Part shown: positions 1-5,443 of the stretch, piece by piece
How positions within the stretch are numbered: the first letter of the stretch is position 1
Layout: every line of letters starts with the position of its first letter
Origin: Scatosoma sp045660225
GTDB lineage: Bacteria; Bacillota; Clostridia; Christensenellales; Borkfalkiaceae
Reading direction: 5' to 3'
Assembly (NCBI GenBank): GCA_045660225.1
Contig: JAZRDK010000064.1
Coordinates: 1-7,469 of the forward strand
DNA: 7,469 nt
Notes under the pieces: model-generated
The model's database searches: none
What the model was told of the DNA's origin: nothing
Seen by the model: only the letters and a program-made list of their open reading frames with translations
Translations under genes and position numbers: made by a program

Positions 1-107
1 AAATCTTGGGTACGACTTGGGCAAAATGGCTTGCGAAAGTGATTATGACCTGCATCGTCCTGGTTTGGAACTACGTTGGCAGAAAACTTTTCGTGTTCAA
101 ATCTTAA
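1..107 (+). CDS. GtrA-like membrane protein, C-terminal end only
   Basis: The frame with codons starting at position 3 is open from the window edge to a TAA at 105-107 and encodes about 34 residues. It contains a hydrophobic stretch (VIMTCIVLVWNYVG) followed by RKLFVFKS. An Asn-aromatic pair at the end of the last membrane helix, followed by a basic residue and F-V-F-K at the extreme C-terminus, is typical of GtrA-family proteins (compare 'NFLLNRYFVF' endings). These are small four-helix membrane proteins linked to polyprenyl-phosphate-sugar transfer in cell-surface glycosylation. The start and most of the gene lie outside the window, so only the ending supports the call. An intrinsic terminator follows five bases after the stop. 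Another small membrane protein with a similar tail cannot be excluded. Confidence 0.6.
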   Translation, partial: ILGTTWAKWLAKVIMTCIVLVWNYVGRKLFVFKS

Positions 108-111
108 TAAT

Positions 112-139
112 AAAACCGCCTTGCAAGGGCGGGTTTTTT
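112..139 (+). terminator. Intrinsic terminator after the GtrA-like gene
   Basis: CCGCC (116-120) pairs with GGCGG (128-132) around a short loop, flanked by A's on the left and a run of six T's (134-139) on the right. It separates the upstream gene from the pfl promoter. Confidence 0.85.
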
Positions 140-167
140 ATTGTCAAATCGTGTTGGTAAACATTGC

Positions 168-185
168 TTTATCATTAATGATAAA
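168..185. promoter_or_regulatory. Perfect 18-bp palindrome, candidate operator of the pfl operon
   Basis: TTTATCATTAATGATAAA is a perfect inverted repeat with no spacer. Its right edge is 26 bases upstream of the -35 hexamer at 212, so it spans roughly -80 to -63 relative to the likely start of transcription. That position suits an activator or an upstream repressor site. It does not match the usual FNR (TTGAT-N4-ATCAA) or Rex consensus as I know them. The binding protein is unknown. Confidence 0.45.
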
Positions 186-191
186 AAGCGC

Positions 192-241
192 AAAAAATTT
201 TTTAGAAAGGCTTGACAAATATAGAATATCGGTGCTATAAT
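192..241 (+). promoter_or_regulatory. Strong sigma-A promoter of the pfl operon with A6T6 upstream element
   Basis: TTGACA (212-217) and TATAAT (236-241) are both perfect hexamers with 18 bp between them. A TG at 233-234, one base before the -10, makes it an extended -10 promoter. An A6T6 block (192-203) sits at about -56 to -45, where an UP element or intrinsically bent DNA would contact RNA polymerase. The transcript should begin near 248, giving a leader of about 53 nt before pflA. This is the strongest promoter in the window for plus-strand genes, as expected for a major fermentation enzyme. Confidence 0.88.
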
Positions 242-257
242 AAGACCGTGAGTTAAT

Positions 258-290
258 AGGGGCGTACTGCGCCCTTTTGAAAACTCAAAA
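258..290 (+). promoter_or_regulatory. Two adjacent stem-loops in the pflA leader
   Basis: GGGCG (260-264) pairs with CGCCC (270-274) over a five-base loop. TTTTGA (275-280) then pairs with TCAAAA (285-290) over AAAC. The second hairpin ends one base before the G-run used as ribosome binding site. The first is GC-rich and is followed by four T's, so it could act as a weak pause site. Function is not known; both pairings are visible directly. Confidence 0.35.
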
Positions 291-291
291 C

Positions 292-297
292 GGGGGG
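292..297 (+). promoter_or_regulatory. G-run ribosome binding site of pflA
   Basis: Six G's end three bases before ATG 301. This supports ATG 301 over an in-frame TTG at 277, which has no Shine-Dalgarno sequence and would add eight residues lying inside the second leader hairpin. Confidence 0.6.
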
Positions 298-300
298 CGT

Positions 301-1032
301 ATGACGGGTCGAATCCACTCATTTGAATCTTTCGGTACGGTGGATGGTCCGGGTATCCGTTTCGTCGTTTTCTTGCAAGGTTGTCCTTTGCGCTGTCAAT
401 ATTGCCACAACCCCGACACGTGGTCGGGCGACGGCGGTACGCAGTACACGGTCGACGAAGTCGTTGCTCGCGCGCTCAAATACAAAAACTATTTCGGCGA
501 CAAGGGTGGCGTAACCGTTACTGGTGGCGAACCGCTTTTGCAAATCGATTTCGTAATCGCGCTTTTCAAGGCGCTGAAAGAGAAGGGGGTACATACCTGC
601 GTCGACACGTCGGGTATCACGTTCAATCCTTCGTCGAAAGACGTCGTCGAAAAACACGAAGAACTTTTGAAAGTGGCGGACTTATTCCTTCTCGATATCA
701 AGCACATTGACGACGACGCGTGCAAGACGTTGACGGGACAAGGCAACGCGCGTACGCTTGCGTTTGCGAAATTTTTAAGCGAACATAATAAGCCGACTTG
801 GATTCGTCAAGTGCTCGTGCCTGGGCTTACGGACGCGGACGAAAGTCTTAGACGAACGCGCGCGTTTATCGACGGCTTAGCGTCGGTGGAAAAAGTGGAA
901 GTCTTGCCCTATCACACGATGGGCGAAGTCAAATACGAAAAATTAGGTTTGACCTATCCTTTGCAAGGCGTTTTACCGCCGACGAAGGAGCGAGTGCAAA
1001 ACGCAAAACGAATACTTTGTGAGAATAGATAA
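301..1032 (+). CDS. pflA: Pyruvate formate-lyase activating enzyme (radical SAM)
   Basis: This 243-residue protein uses S-adenosylmethionine and a [4Fe-4S] cluster to abstract a hydrogen from the glycine of PFL, producing the stable glycyl radical. It acts in the cytoplasm under anoxic conditions. The N-terminus MTGRIHSFESFGTVDGPG is the family signature. The radical-SAM CxxxCxxC motif is at C28, C32 and C35 (GCPLRCQYCH), and the SAM-binding GGEP is at 75-78. Length matches the family (about 245). Start at ATG 301 is chosen because it gives the canonical N-terminus and follows the G-run at 292-297. It is the first gene of the operon and its TAA abuts the ATG of the thioredoxin-like gene, so translation is probably coupled. 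Its substrate here is predicted to be the separate 77-residue glycyl radical subunit, possibly only when docked on PflB. Confidence 0.96.
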   Translation: MTGRIHSFESFGTVDGPGIRFVVFLQGCPLRCQYCHNPDTWSGDGGTQYTVDEVVARALKYKNYFGDKGGVTVTGGEPLLQIDFVIALFKALKEKGVHTCVDTSGITFNPSSKDVVEKHEELLKVADLFLLDIKHIDDDACKTLTGQGNARTLAFAKFLSEHNKPTWIRQVLVPGLTDADESLRRTRAFIDGLASVEKVEVLPYHTMGEVKYEKLGLTYPLQGVLPPTKERVQNAKRILCENR

Positions 1033-1353
1033 ATGAACGAAACGAATTACAAAGAACAATTAAAAGGGCTTTGCTGTGTAGAAGTTAGTGGCGAATCCTG
1101 TGCAAATTGTTTGACGCTGATGCCCATTTTAAGAGAGCTTTGCGATGCAAGGGGCGACGTCCGTTTGGTGCACGTTGAGGCGGATTATTCGACGATGCCT
1201 TTGATGGAGAAATGGGAAGTGGAAAAAGTGCCCACGATTTTGCTTTTAGACGACGGCGAAATTTTTGCAAGATGTGCCGGGTTTCAACCGGAAGAGATTT
1301 TAGAGTTGTGGATGGACGCAAAAATCGAGGAGCATAAAAAAAGCAAAGCGTAA
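1033..1353 (+). CDS. Thioredoxin-like protein with CANC motif, within the pfl operon
   Basis: This is a 106-residue thioredoxin-fold protein. Evidence is a CxxC pair C23-A-N-C26 in the expected place after a beta strand (VEVSGESCANC), a downstream Pro after the active site (P31), and the cis-proline loop VPT (V66-P67-T68) followed by ILLLDDGE and a final amphipathic helix. The motif is CANC, not the classical CGPC of TrxA, so redox potential and partner may differ. An extra Cys-Cys pair lies at 14-15. There is no signal peptide, so it is cytoplasmic. Its ATG immediately follows the pflA stop with no spacer and no good Shine-Dalgarno, implying coupled translation. Thioredoxin-like genes are not a standard part of pfl operons as I know them. 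Placement suggests a role in keeping PFL or PflA thiols reduced, which is inference. Confidence 0.85.
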   Translation: MNETNYKEQLKGLCCVEVSGESCANCLTLMPILRELCDARGDVRLVHVEADYSTMPLMEKWEVEKVPTILLLDDGEIFARCAGFQPEEILELWMDAKIEEHKKSKA

Positions 1354-1364
1354 ATACGAAAGCA

Positions 1365-1391
1365 AGTTTCCGTTTGAAAACGGGCGGAACT
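1365..1391 (+). promoter_or_regulatory. Small stem-loop between the thioredoxin-like gene and pflB
   Basis: CCGTT (1370-1374) pairs with AACGG (1379-1383) around TGAA, and AGTT (1365-1368) can pair with AACT (1388-1391) outside an internal loop. There is no T-run, so it is not a terminator. The rest of the 82-base gap is AT-rich and leads into the pflB ribosome binding site. A weak -35/-10 pair (TTGAAA 1374-1379, GATAAA 1395-1400, spacing 15) is too poor to call a promoter. Confidence 0.3.
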
Positions 1392-1420
1392 GTGGATAAA
1401 TAAACAAAGAAATATATTTA

Positions 1421-1426
1421 TAGGAG
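1421..1426 (+). promoter_or_regulatory. Ribosome binding site of pflB
   Basis: TAGGAG ends nine bases before ATG 1436. A nearer ATG at 1429 is out of frame and opens only a 15-codon reading frame, so ATG 1436 is preferred. Confidence 0.75.
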
Positions 1427-1435
1427 TTATGAAAT

Positions 1436-3472
1436 ATGATGCAATACAAAGGTTGGGAAGGATTCGTTCCCGGTAAATGGTGCAACGACGAAGTAGACGT
1501 ACGCGACTTTATTCAGTGCAACTACACGCCGTATGAAGGCGACGCAACGTTCCTTGCGCCCGCAACGGATGCAACGAAAAAGCTTTGGGACATCGTTTGT
1601 GATTTGTCGAAGAAAGAACGTGAAGCAGGTGGCGTTTTGGACGCGGATACGTCCGTAGTTTCTACGCTTACTTCGCACGGTGCAGGCTACCTTGATAAGG
1701 ACCTTGAAAAAATCGTCGGCGTACAGACGGACGCTCCTTTTAAGCGTTCGCTTCAGCCCTTCGGCGGTATCCGTATGTCCGAAAGCGCGCTTGAAATGTA
1801 CGGTTATAAACTTGATGAAAACGTAAAAGAAATTTTCACGAAATATCGTAAGACGCACAACGAAGGCGTGTTGGATGCGTATACGCCTGAAATGAGAGCG
1901 GCTCGTTCTGCGCACATCTTGACGGGTCTTCCCGACGCGTACGGCCGTGGTCGTATCATCGGCGACTATCGTAGAGTTGCGCTTTACGGTGTTGATTACC
2001 TTATTAGAAAGAAGGAAGAAGACAAGCTTGCTATCAACGGCGATATGACGCCCGAAAAGGTAAGAGACCGTGAAGAAATCGCAGACCAAGTGAAGGCTTT
2101 GAAGGCGCTTAAGGCGATGGCTCAAATCTATGGTTGCGACATTTCCAAGCCCGCTGAAACGGCTCAGCAAGCAATCCAGGCTTTGTACTTTGCTTACCTT
2201 GCGGCGGTTAAAGACCAAAACGGTGCGGCTATGTCCATCGGTAGAAACACGACCTTCCTTGACGTTTATATCGAACGTGACCTTAAAAACGGCGTTATCA
2301 CGGAAACGGAAGCGCAAGAATTTATCGACCACTTCATTATGAAACTTCGTATCGTGAAGTTTATGAGAACGAAGGAATACAACGACTTGTTCTCGGGTGA
2401 CCCTACCTGGGTTACCGAAGCAATCGGCGGTATGGGCGTAGACGGCAGGTCGCTCGTTACCAAGACGGCGTTCCGTGTTCTTCACACGCTCAACAACCTT
2501 GGCCCTGCACCCGAACCCAACCTTACCGTTCTTTGGTCGAAGAGATTGCCCGCTAACTTCAAGAAGTTCTGCGCAGAGCTCTCCATTAAGACGTCTTCGA
2601 TTCAGTACGAAAGCGACGACTTGATGCGTCCTGAAATGGGCGACGACTACGCAATCGCTTGTTGCGTAAGCTGTATGAAAGTCGGTAAAGATATGCAGTT
2701 CTTCGGCGCAAGAGCAAACCTTGCAAAATGTCTTCTTTACGCAATCAACGGCGGTAAGGACGAGCTTATGAAGGACAAGGTTACGGGCAAGCCTATGCAG
2801 GTTTCCCCCGAATTCCTTCCCATCTACGGCGACGGTCCTTTGAACTACGACGAAGTTTGCAAGAAGTTCGAAAATATGATGACGTGGCTTGCTGACCTTT
2901 ACGTCAACACGCTTAACCTTATCCATTATATGCACGACAAGTACTGCTACGAATCGCTTGAAATGGCGTTGCACGACACGAAAGTGCGCCGTTTCTTCGC
3001 AACGGGTATTGCAGGTCTTTCCTGTGCGGCTGACTCGCTTTCCGCAATCAAATACGCGAAAGTTTACCCCATCCGCAACGAAGAAGGCATCGTCGTAGAT
3101 TATAAGATTGAAGGCGAATATCCTATGTACGGTAACAACGACGACAGAGTCGACGACATCGCCGTATGGATTGTCAAGACGTTCATGAAGAAGGTTAAGA
3201 GCCATTATACCTACCGTGAAAGCGTTCCCACGACGTCGATTCTTACGATTACGTCCAACGTCGTATACGGTAAGAAGACGGGTAACACGCCCGACGGCAG
3301 ACGTGGCGGTACGCCTCTTGCTCCCGGTGCTAACCCCATGCACGGCAGAGATTCCAACGGTGCTTTGGCATCGCTTGAATCGGTTGCAAAATTGCCTTAC
3401 GAATATTCGAGAGACGGTATTTCCAACACCTTCTCGATTACGCCGGCGTCCCTTGGTAGAGACGACGACTAA
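1436..3472 (+). CDS. pflB: Pyruvate formate-lyase core subunit lacking the glycyl radical domain
   Basis: This 678-residue chain is the ten-stranded barrel part of formate C-acetyltransferase, which converts pyruvate plus CoA to acetyl-CoA and formate. The N-terminus (MQYKGWEGF, PGKWCNDEVDVRDFI) is typical PflB. It has GRGRIIGDYRR at 170-180, the catalytic vicinal pair C409-C410 in YAIACCVS, and GARANLAKC with R426 at the place of the E. coli substrate-binding Arg435. The usual PFL is about 760 residues and ends in a glycyl radical domain. This chain stops with TAA after SITPASLGRDDD, in the linker just before that domain, so it has no RVSGYA glycine. The missing part is encoded separately at 3557-3790. 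Codon use is highly biased (no TTA, CTA or TCA in-frame over about 640 codons), as in highly expressed genes. It cannot be catalytic alone and must pair with a radical subunit. Confidence 0.95.
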   Translation: MMQYKGWEGFVPGKWCNDEVDVRDFIQCNYTPYEGDATFLAPATDATKKLWDIVCDLSKKEREAGGVLDADTSVVSTLTSHGAGYLDKDLEKIVGVQTDAPFKRSLQPFGGIRMSESALEMYGYKLDENVKEIFTKYRKTHNEGVLDAYTPEMRAARSAHILTGLPDAYGRGRIIGDYRRVALYGVDYLIRKKEEDKLAINGDMTPEKVRDREEIADQVKALKALKAMAQIYGCDISKPAETAQQAIQALYFAYLAAVKDQNGAAMSIGRNTTFLDVYIERDLKNGVITETEAQEFIDHFIMKLRIVKFMRTKEYNDLFSGDPTWVTEAIGGMGVDGRSLVTKTAFRVLHTLNNLGPAPEPNLTVLWSKRLPANFKKFCAELSIKTSSIQYESDDLMRPEMGDDYAIACCVSCMKVGKDMQFFGARANLAKCLLYAINGGKDELMKDKVTGKPMQVSPEFLPIYGDGPLNYDEVCKKFENMMTWLADLYVNTLNLIHYMHDKYCYESLEMALHDTKVRRFFATGIAGLSCAADSLSAIKYAKVYPIRNEEGIVVDYKIEGEYPMYGNNDDRVDDIAVWIVKTFMKKVKSHYTYRESVPTTSILTITSNVVYGKKTGNTPDGRRGGTPLAPGANPMHGRDSNGALASLESVAKLPYEYSRDGISNTFSITPASLGRDDD

Positions 3473-3484
3473 TACAACCTATAA

Positions 3485-3522
3485 CGCCCTGCGTTTTGTA
3501 TGAAGTCACAAAACGCAAGGCG
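3485..3522 (+). promoter_or_regulatory. Long intercistronic stem-loop between pflB and the radical-domain gene
   Basis: CGCCCTGCGTTTTGT (3485-3499) pairs with ACAAAACGCAAGGCG (3508-3522): 14 of 15 positions pair, with one C-A mismatch (3489/3518) and an 8-base loop. No T-run follows (CGATACGG), so simple termination is unlikely. A structure like this in a short gap can protect the 3' end of the upstream message or set the ratio of two subunits through mRNA processing. That role is inference. Confidence 0.6.
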
Positions 3523-3540
3523 ATACGGATAAAATAATAA

Positions 3541-3548
3541 AAAGGAGA
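3541..3548 (+). promoter_or_regulatory. Strong ribosome binding site of the glycyl radical subunit gene
   Basis: AAAGGAGA lies nine bases (counted from GGAG) before ATG 3557. It is only three bases before an in-frame ATG at 3551, which is too close, so ATG 3557 is preferred. Such a site shows that the small gene is translated independently and is not the trailing part of a frameshifted pflB. Confidence 0.8.
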
Positions 3549-3556
3549 TAATGATT

Positions 3557-3790
3557 ATGTCGAACAGAGTAGATAACTTAGTACAAATGTTGGATACCTA
3601 CGTCGCAGACGGCGGTTACCACCTTAACGTAAACGTGTTCAACCGCGAAACGCTTTTGGACGCGCAGGCACACCCCGAAAAATATCCCCAGCTGACGATT
3701 CGTGTTTCCGGTTACGCAGTAAACTTCATTAAACTCACGAAGGAACAGCAGGACGACGTTATTTCCAGAACGATTCACGAATCCATGTAA
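3557..3790 (+). CDS. grcA: Stand-alone glycyl radical domain, second chain of a split PFL
   Basis: This 77-residue protein is the C-terminal glycyl radical domain of PFL as a separate polypeptide. It begins MSNRVDNLVQMLDTYV, matching the helix that follows the linker in one-piece PFLs. It continues with HLNVNVFNRETLLDA and the radical site RVSGYAV with G52, followed by 25 residues, as after Gly734 of E. coli PFL. The end LTKEQQDDVISRT matches the canonical PFL terminus closely. It resembles GrcA/YfiD, the E. coli spare part that rescues oxygen-cleaved PFL. Here the adjacent PflB has no radical domain of its own, so this chain should be essential for activity. PflA is expected to install the radical on G52. 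The 77 plus 678 residues equal a normal PFL. It is the last gene before the operon terminator. An upstream ATG (3551) would add two residues. The symbol grcA is by function class; this chain is shorter than E. coli GrcA. Confidence 0.93.
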   Translation: MSNRVDNLVQMLDTYVADGGYHLNVNVFNRETLLDAQAHPEKYPQLTIRVSGYAVNFIKLTKEQQDDVISRTIHESM

Positions 3791-3824
3791 TTCGAAATTT
3801 TAGGAAGAAACGAACAAACGCAAG

Positions 3825-3857
3825 AAAACTGCCGTCTTTTAACGACGGCAGTTTTTT
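3825..3857 (+). terminator. Strong intrinsic terminator of the pfl operon
   Basis: AAAACTGCCGTC (3825-3836) pairs perfectly with GACGGCAGTTTT (3844-3855) over a 7-base loop, and the T-run continues to 3857. It closes the pflA-trx-pflB-radical subunit unit. It ends only five bases before the ribosome binding site of the next gene. Confidence 0.92.
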
Positions 3858-3862
3858 CAAAC

Positions 3863-3868
3863 GGGGGG
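3863..3868 (+). promoter_or_regulatory. G-run ribosome binding site of the 121-aa gene
   Basis: Six G's end three bases before ATG 3872, within ACGGGGGGATT. The arrangement is nearly the same as upstream of pflA (292-297). Confidence 0.55.
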
Positions 3869-3871
3869 ATT

Positions 3872-4237
3872 ATGTACAATTTATACGCCTTGACGGGCGA
3901 AAAATGGACGAAATTTGCGTCCTTTGACGACGGCGATAGGTACGCCGTCCAGGTTGAAACCGCGGTAAAAACGAGAAAACAAAACGCAAAAACCCAGCAA
4001 CTCGTCAATTCCGCGATTGTGATGGAAGGCTTTGTTTTAGGCGGTTTTTGGTTTGCGGAAAAGCAGGGCAAACTGATAAAACGCGCCCTTAGAAACTTCG
4101 ACGAAGTCGGGATATCCAACGACGTTTTCGACGCGCTTGAAGAACTGTTGGACGAAGGCTGTGACGGGTTTGCGCTGGTAAAGGAAGGCGAAGATTTGGC
4201 GGAAAAACGCGAAGGCAATTTTTCCGTTTCCATATAA
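3872..4237 (+). CDS. Unrecognised 121-residue cytoplasmic protein
   Basis: I do not recognise this family. The protein starts MYNLYALTGEKWTKFASFDDGDRYAV, reads as alternating strands and then helices (a stretch around AIVMEGFVLGGFWFAEKQGKL at about 49-69, helix-like NDVFDALEELLDEG at about 103 downward), and ends in a charged tail. There is no signal peptide, no clear membrane segment and no metal or nucleotide motif. Codon use and third-position C/G preference match the neighbouring housekeeping genes, so it looks native. It follows the pfl terminator with no visible promoter in the gap. It lies 12 bases before the MBL lipoprotein gene, with the stop next to that gene's ribosome binding site, so these two are very probably co-transcribed. 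Confidence 0.75.
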   Translation: MYNLYALTGEKWTKFASFDDGDRYAVQVETAVKTRKQNAKTQQLVNSAIVMEGFVLGGFWFAEKQGKLIKRALRNFDEVGISNDVFDALEELLDEGCDGFALVKEGEDLAEKREGNFSVSI

Positions 4238-4249
4238 AAAGGTGAAAGT

Positions 4250-5401
4250 ATGAAAAAATTTTTTAAGGTCGTTTGTGCGCTCTTGTCGACGACGTTTTGT
4301 CTTGGCTCGTTTTCCGCTTGCGATTTTGAAGGTTTTGTCGACAGCCTGTTAGGCGAAGGCGAAAGCTCGTCGCAGGAAACGTCGATAGAAGTTGGCAGTC
4401 AAGCCGGCGCGTTTGACGCGGAAACGATTACGACGATTCGCTCCGCGGATATGAGTATCCATTTCCCGGAACTTGGCAACGAATATACGGGCGATTGTAC
4501 GCTAATTAAGGTCGGGAATACGGAAGTTTTAATCGACGCAGGCTCACGCAAGGGCTCGGCGGCGACGCTTGTGCCGTACGTTTCGCAATTTTGCACGGAC
4601 GGCACGTTAGAATACGTTGTTGCTACGCACGCCCACCAAGACCATATCGCAGGTTTCGTGGGTACGAGTAGTGCGGACGGTATTTTCGAAAGTTTCGTTT
4701 GCGAAACGATTATCGACTATCCGCTTACCAACGCCACGTCGAAGATTAGGGAAGATTACGAAAGCTTGCGCGATGCGGAAGTGCAGGCAGGCGCAAAACA
4801 TTACACCGCACTCGATTGTTGGATGGGCAAAAACGGCGCGTCGCGTACTTTCACGCTTGGCACAAACGTTACGATGGAAATTCTATACCAAAAATTCTAC
4901 GAAACGGAAACGGACGACGAAAACGATTATTCCGTTTGTTTGCAAATCGTGGAAGGCGAAAACAGATACCTGTTCACGGGCGATTTAGAAAAGGACGGCG
5001 AAGCGTCGCTTGTAAAAAGCAACGACCTTCAAAAATGCGTGCTCTTTAAGGGCGCGCACCACGGCAGTCCGACGTCCAACACGGCGGAATTGCTTGCGAA
5101 AATCGACCCCGAAATCGTATGCGTGTGCTGTTGCTGTGGTAGCGACGAATATACGGACAACGTTGCGAATATGTTCCCGTCGCAGGCGTTTGTTGATAGA
5201 ATTGCTCCCTATACGGACAGGGTGTACGTTACCAGCGTCGTTGCGGATAACGACGACGGCTTTACGTCGATGAACGGCGACGTCGTCTTAACGTCGATAG
5301 GTGGCGCAATTTCGATGCGTTGTTCTAACAACACGACGTTGTTCAAAGACACCGACTGGTTTAAGAAAAATCGGACGATGCCTACGGCTTGGAAAGACTA
5401 A
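4250..5401 (+). CDS. Metallo-beta-lactamase-fold lipoprotein (ComEC/Rec2-type hydrolase domain)
   Basis: This 383-residue protein is predicted to be exported and lipid-anchored. It starts MKKFFKVVCALL with a hydrophobic core and a lipobox-like FSAC with the Cys at 24. A Ser/Glu-rich linker (about 25-60) precedes the domain. The metallo-beta-lactamase fold shows GDCTLIKVG..VLIDAG (about 81-98), the metal motif H127-A-H129-Q-D131-H132, FTGD with D245, and KGAHHGS with H270/H271. The order and the 'DYSVCLQI' and 'AHHGS' motifs resemble the C-terminal domain of ComEC, but the membrane parts of ComEC are absent. The substrate is unknown; extracytoplasmic nuclease or phosphodiesterase activity is plausible. 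Residues 291-296 read C-V-C-C-C-C, a striking cluster for an exported protein. The start follows AAAGGTGA with good spacing. It probably shares a transcript with the 121-aa gene and tcdA. Confidence 0.88.
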   Translation: MKKFFKVVCALLSTTFCLGSFSACDFEGFVDSLLGEGESSSQETSIEVGSQAGAFDAETITTIRSADMSIHFPELGNEYTGDCTLIKVGNTEVLIDAGSRKGSAATLVPYVSQFCTDGTLEYVVATHAHQDHIAGFVGTSSADGIFESFVCETIIDYPLTNATSKIREDYESLRDAEVQAGAKHYTALDCWMGKNGASRTFTLGTNVTMEILYQKFYETETDDENDYSVCLQIVEGENRYLFTGDLEKDGEASLVKSNDLQKCVLFKGAHHGSPTSNTAELLAKIDPEIVCVCCCCGSDEYTDNVANMFPSQAFVDRIAPYTDRVYVTSVVADNDDGFTSMNGDVVLTSIGGAISMRCSNNTTLFKDTDWFKKNRTMPTAWKD

Positions 5402-5423
5402 ACGGGCGTACCGTGTACGCGTT
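5401..5423 (+). promoter_or_regulatory. Short hairpin between the MBL lipoprotein gene and tcdA
   Basis: GCGTAC (5406-5411) pairs perfectly with GTACGC (5415-5420) over a 3-base loop, and AAC (5401-5403) can pair with GTT (5421-5423) beyond a GG bulge. It has no T-run and ends shortly before the tcdA ribosome binding site (AAAGGAGAAGG). Its role is unclear. Confidence 0.3.
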
Positions 5424-5443
5424 GAATTAAAAAGGAGAAGGCT

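Noticed and set aside
277..300. In-frame TTG start for pflA, adding eight residues
   Set aside because: It has no ribosome binding site, lies within a leader hairpin, and the canonical PflA N-terminus begins at ATG 301 after a G-run.
1374..1400. Internal promoter for pflB (TTGAAA / GATAAA)
   Set aside because: The -10 matches only four of six positions and the spacing is 15, so the pair is no better than chance in an AT-rich gap.
1429..1476. 15-codon ORF starting at ATG 1429, overlapping the start of pflB
   Set aside because: It is very short and out of frame. The ribosome site at 1421-1426 is too close to 1429 and fits ATG 1436. It could affect initiation, but there is no evidence.
1427..3343. 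638-codon open frame on the minus strand, antisense to pflB
   Set aside because: It is in codon register with pflB, so its stops would require TTA, CTA or TCA codons in pflB, which that highly biased gene avoids. Its translation is Val/Arg-rich without recognisable motifs, and pflB is unambiguous.
3485..3522. Intrinsic terminator after pflB
   Set aside because: The stem is long but is followed by CGATACGG and not by T's, and the operon clearly continues to the strong terminator at 3825-3857.
3473..3556. A frameshift or sequencing error breaking a single pflB
   Set aside because: The gap contains a stem-loop and a strong Shine-Dalgarno, has stop codons, and encodes nothing resembling the PFL linker. 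The two chains together already make full PFL length.
4617..5049. Overlapping open frames within the MBL lipoprotein gene
   Set aside because: They are shifted frames of a gene with clear metal-binding motifs. They encode Arg/Lys-rich sequence with no family features and have no ribosome sites.
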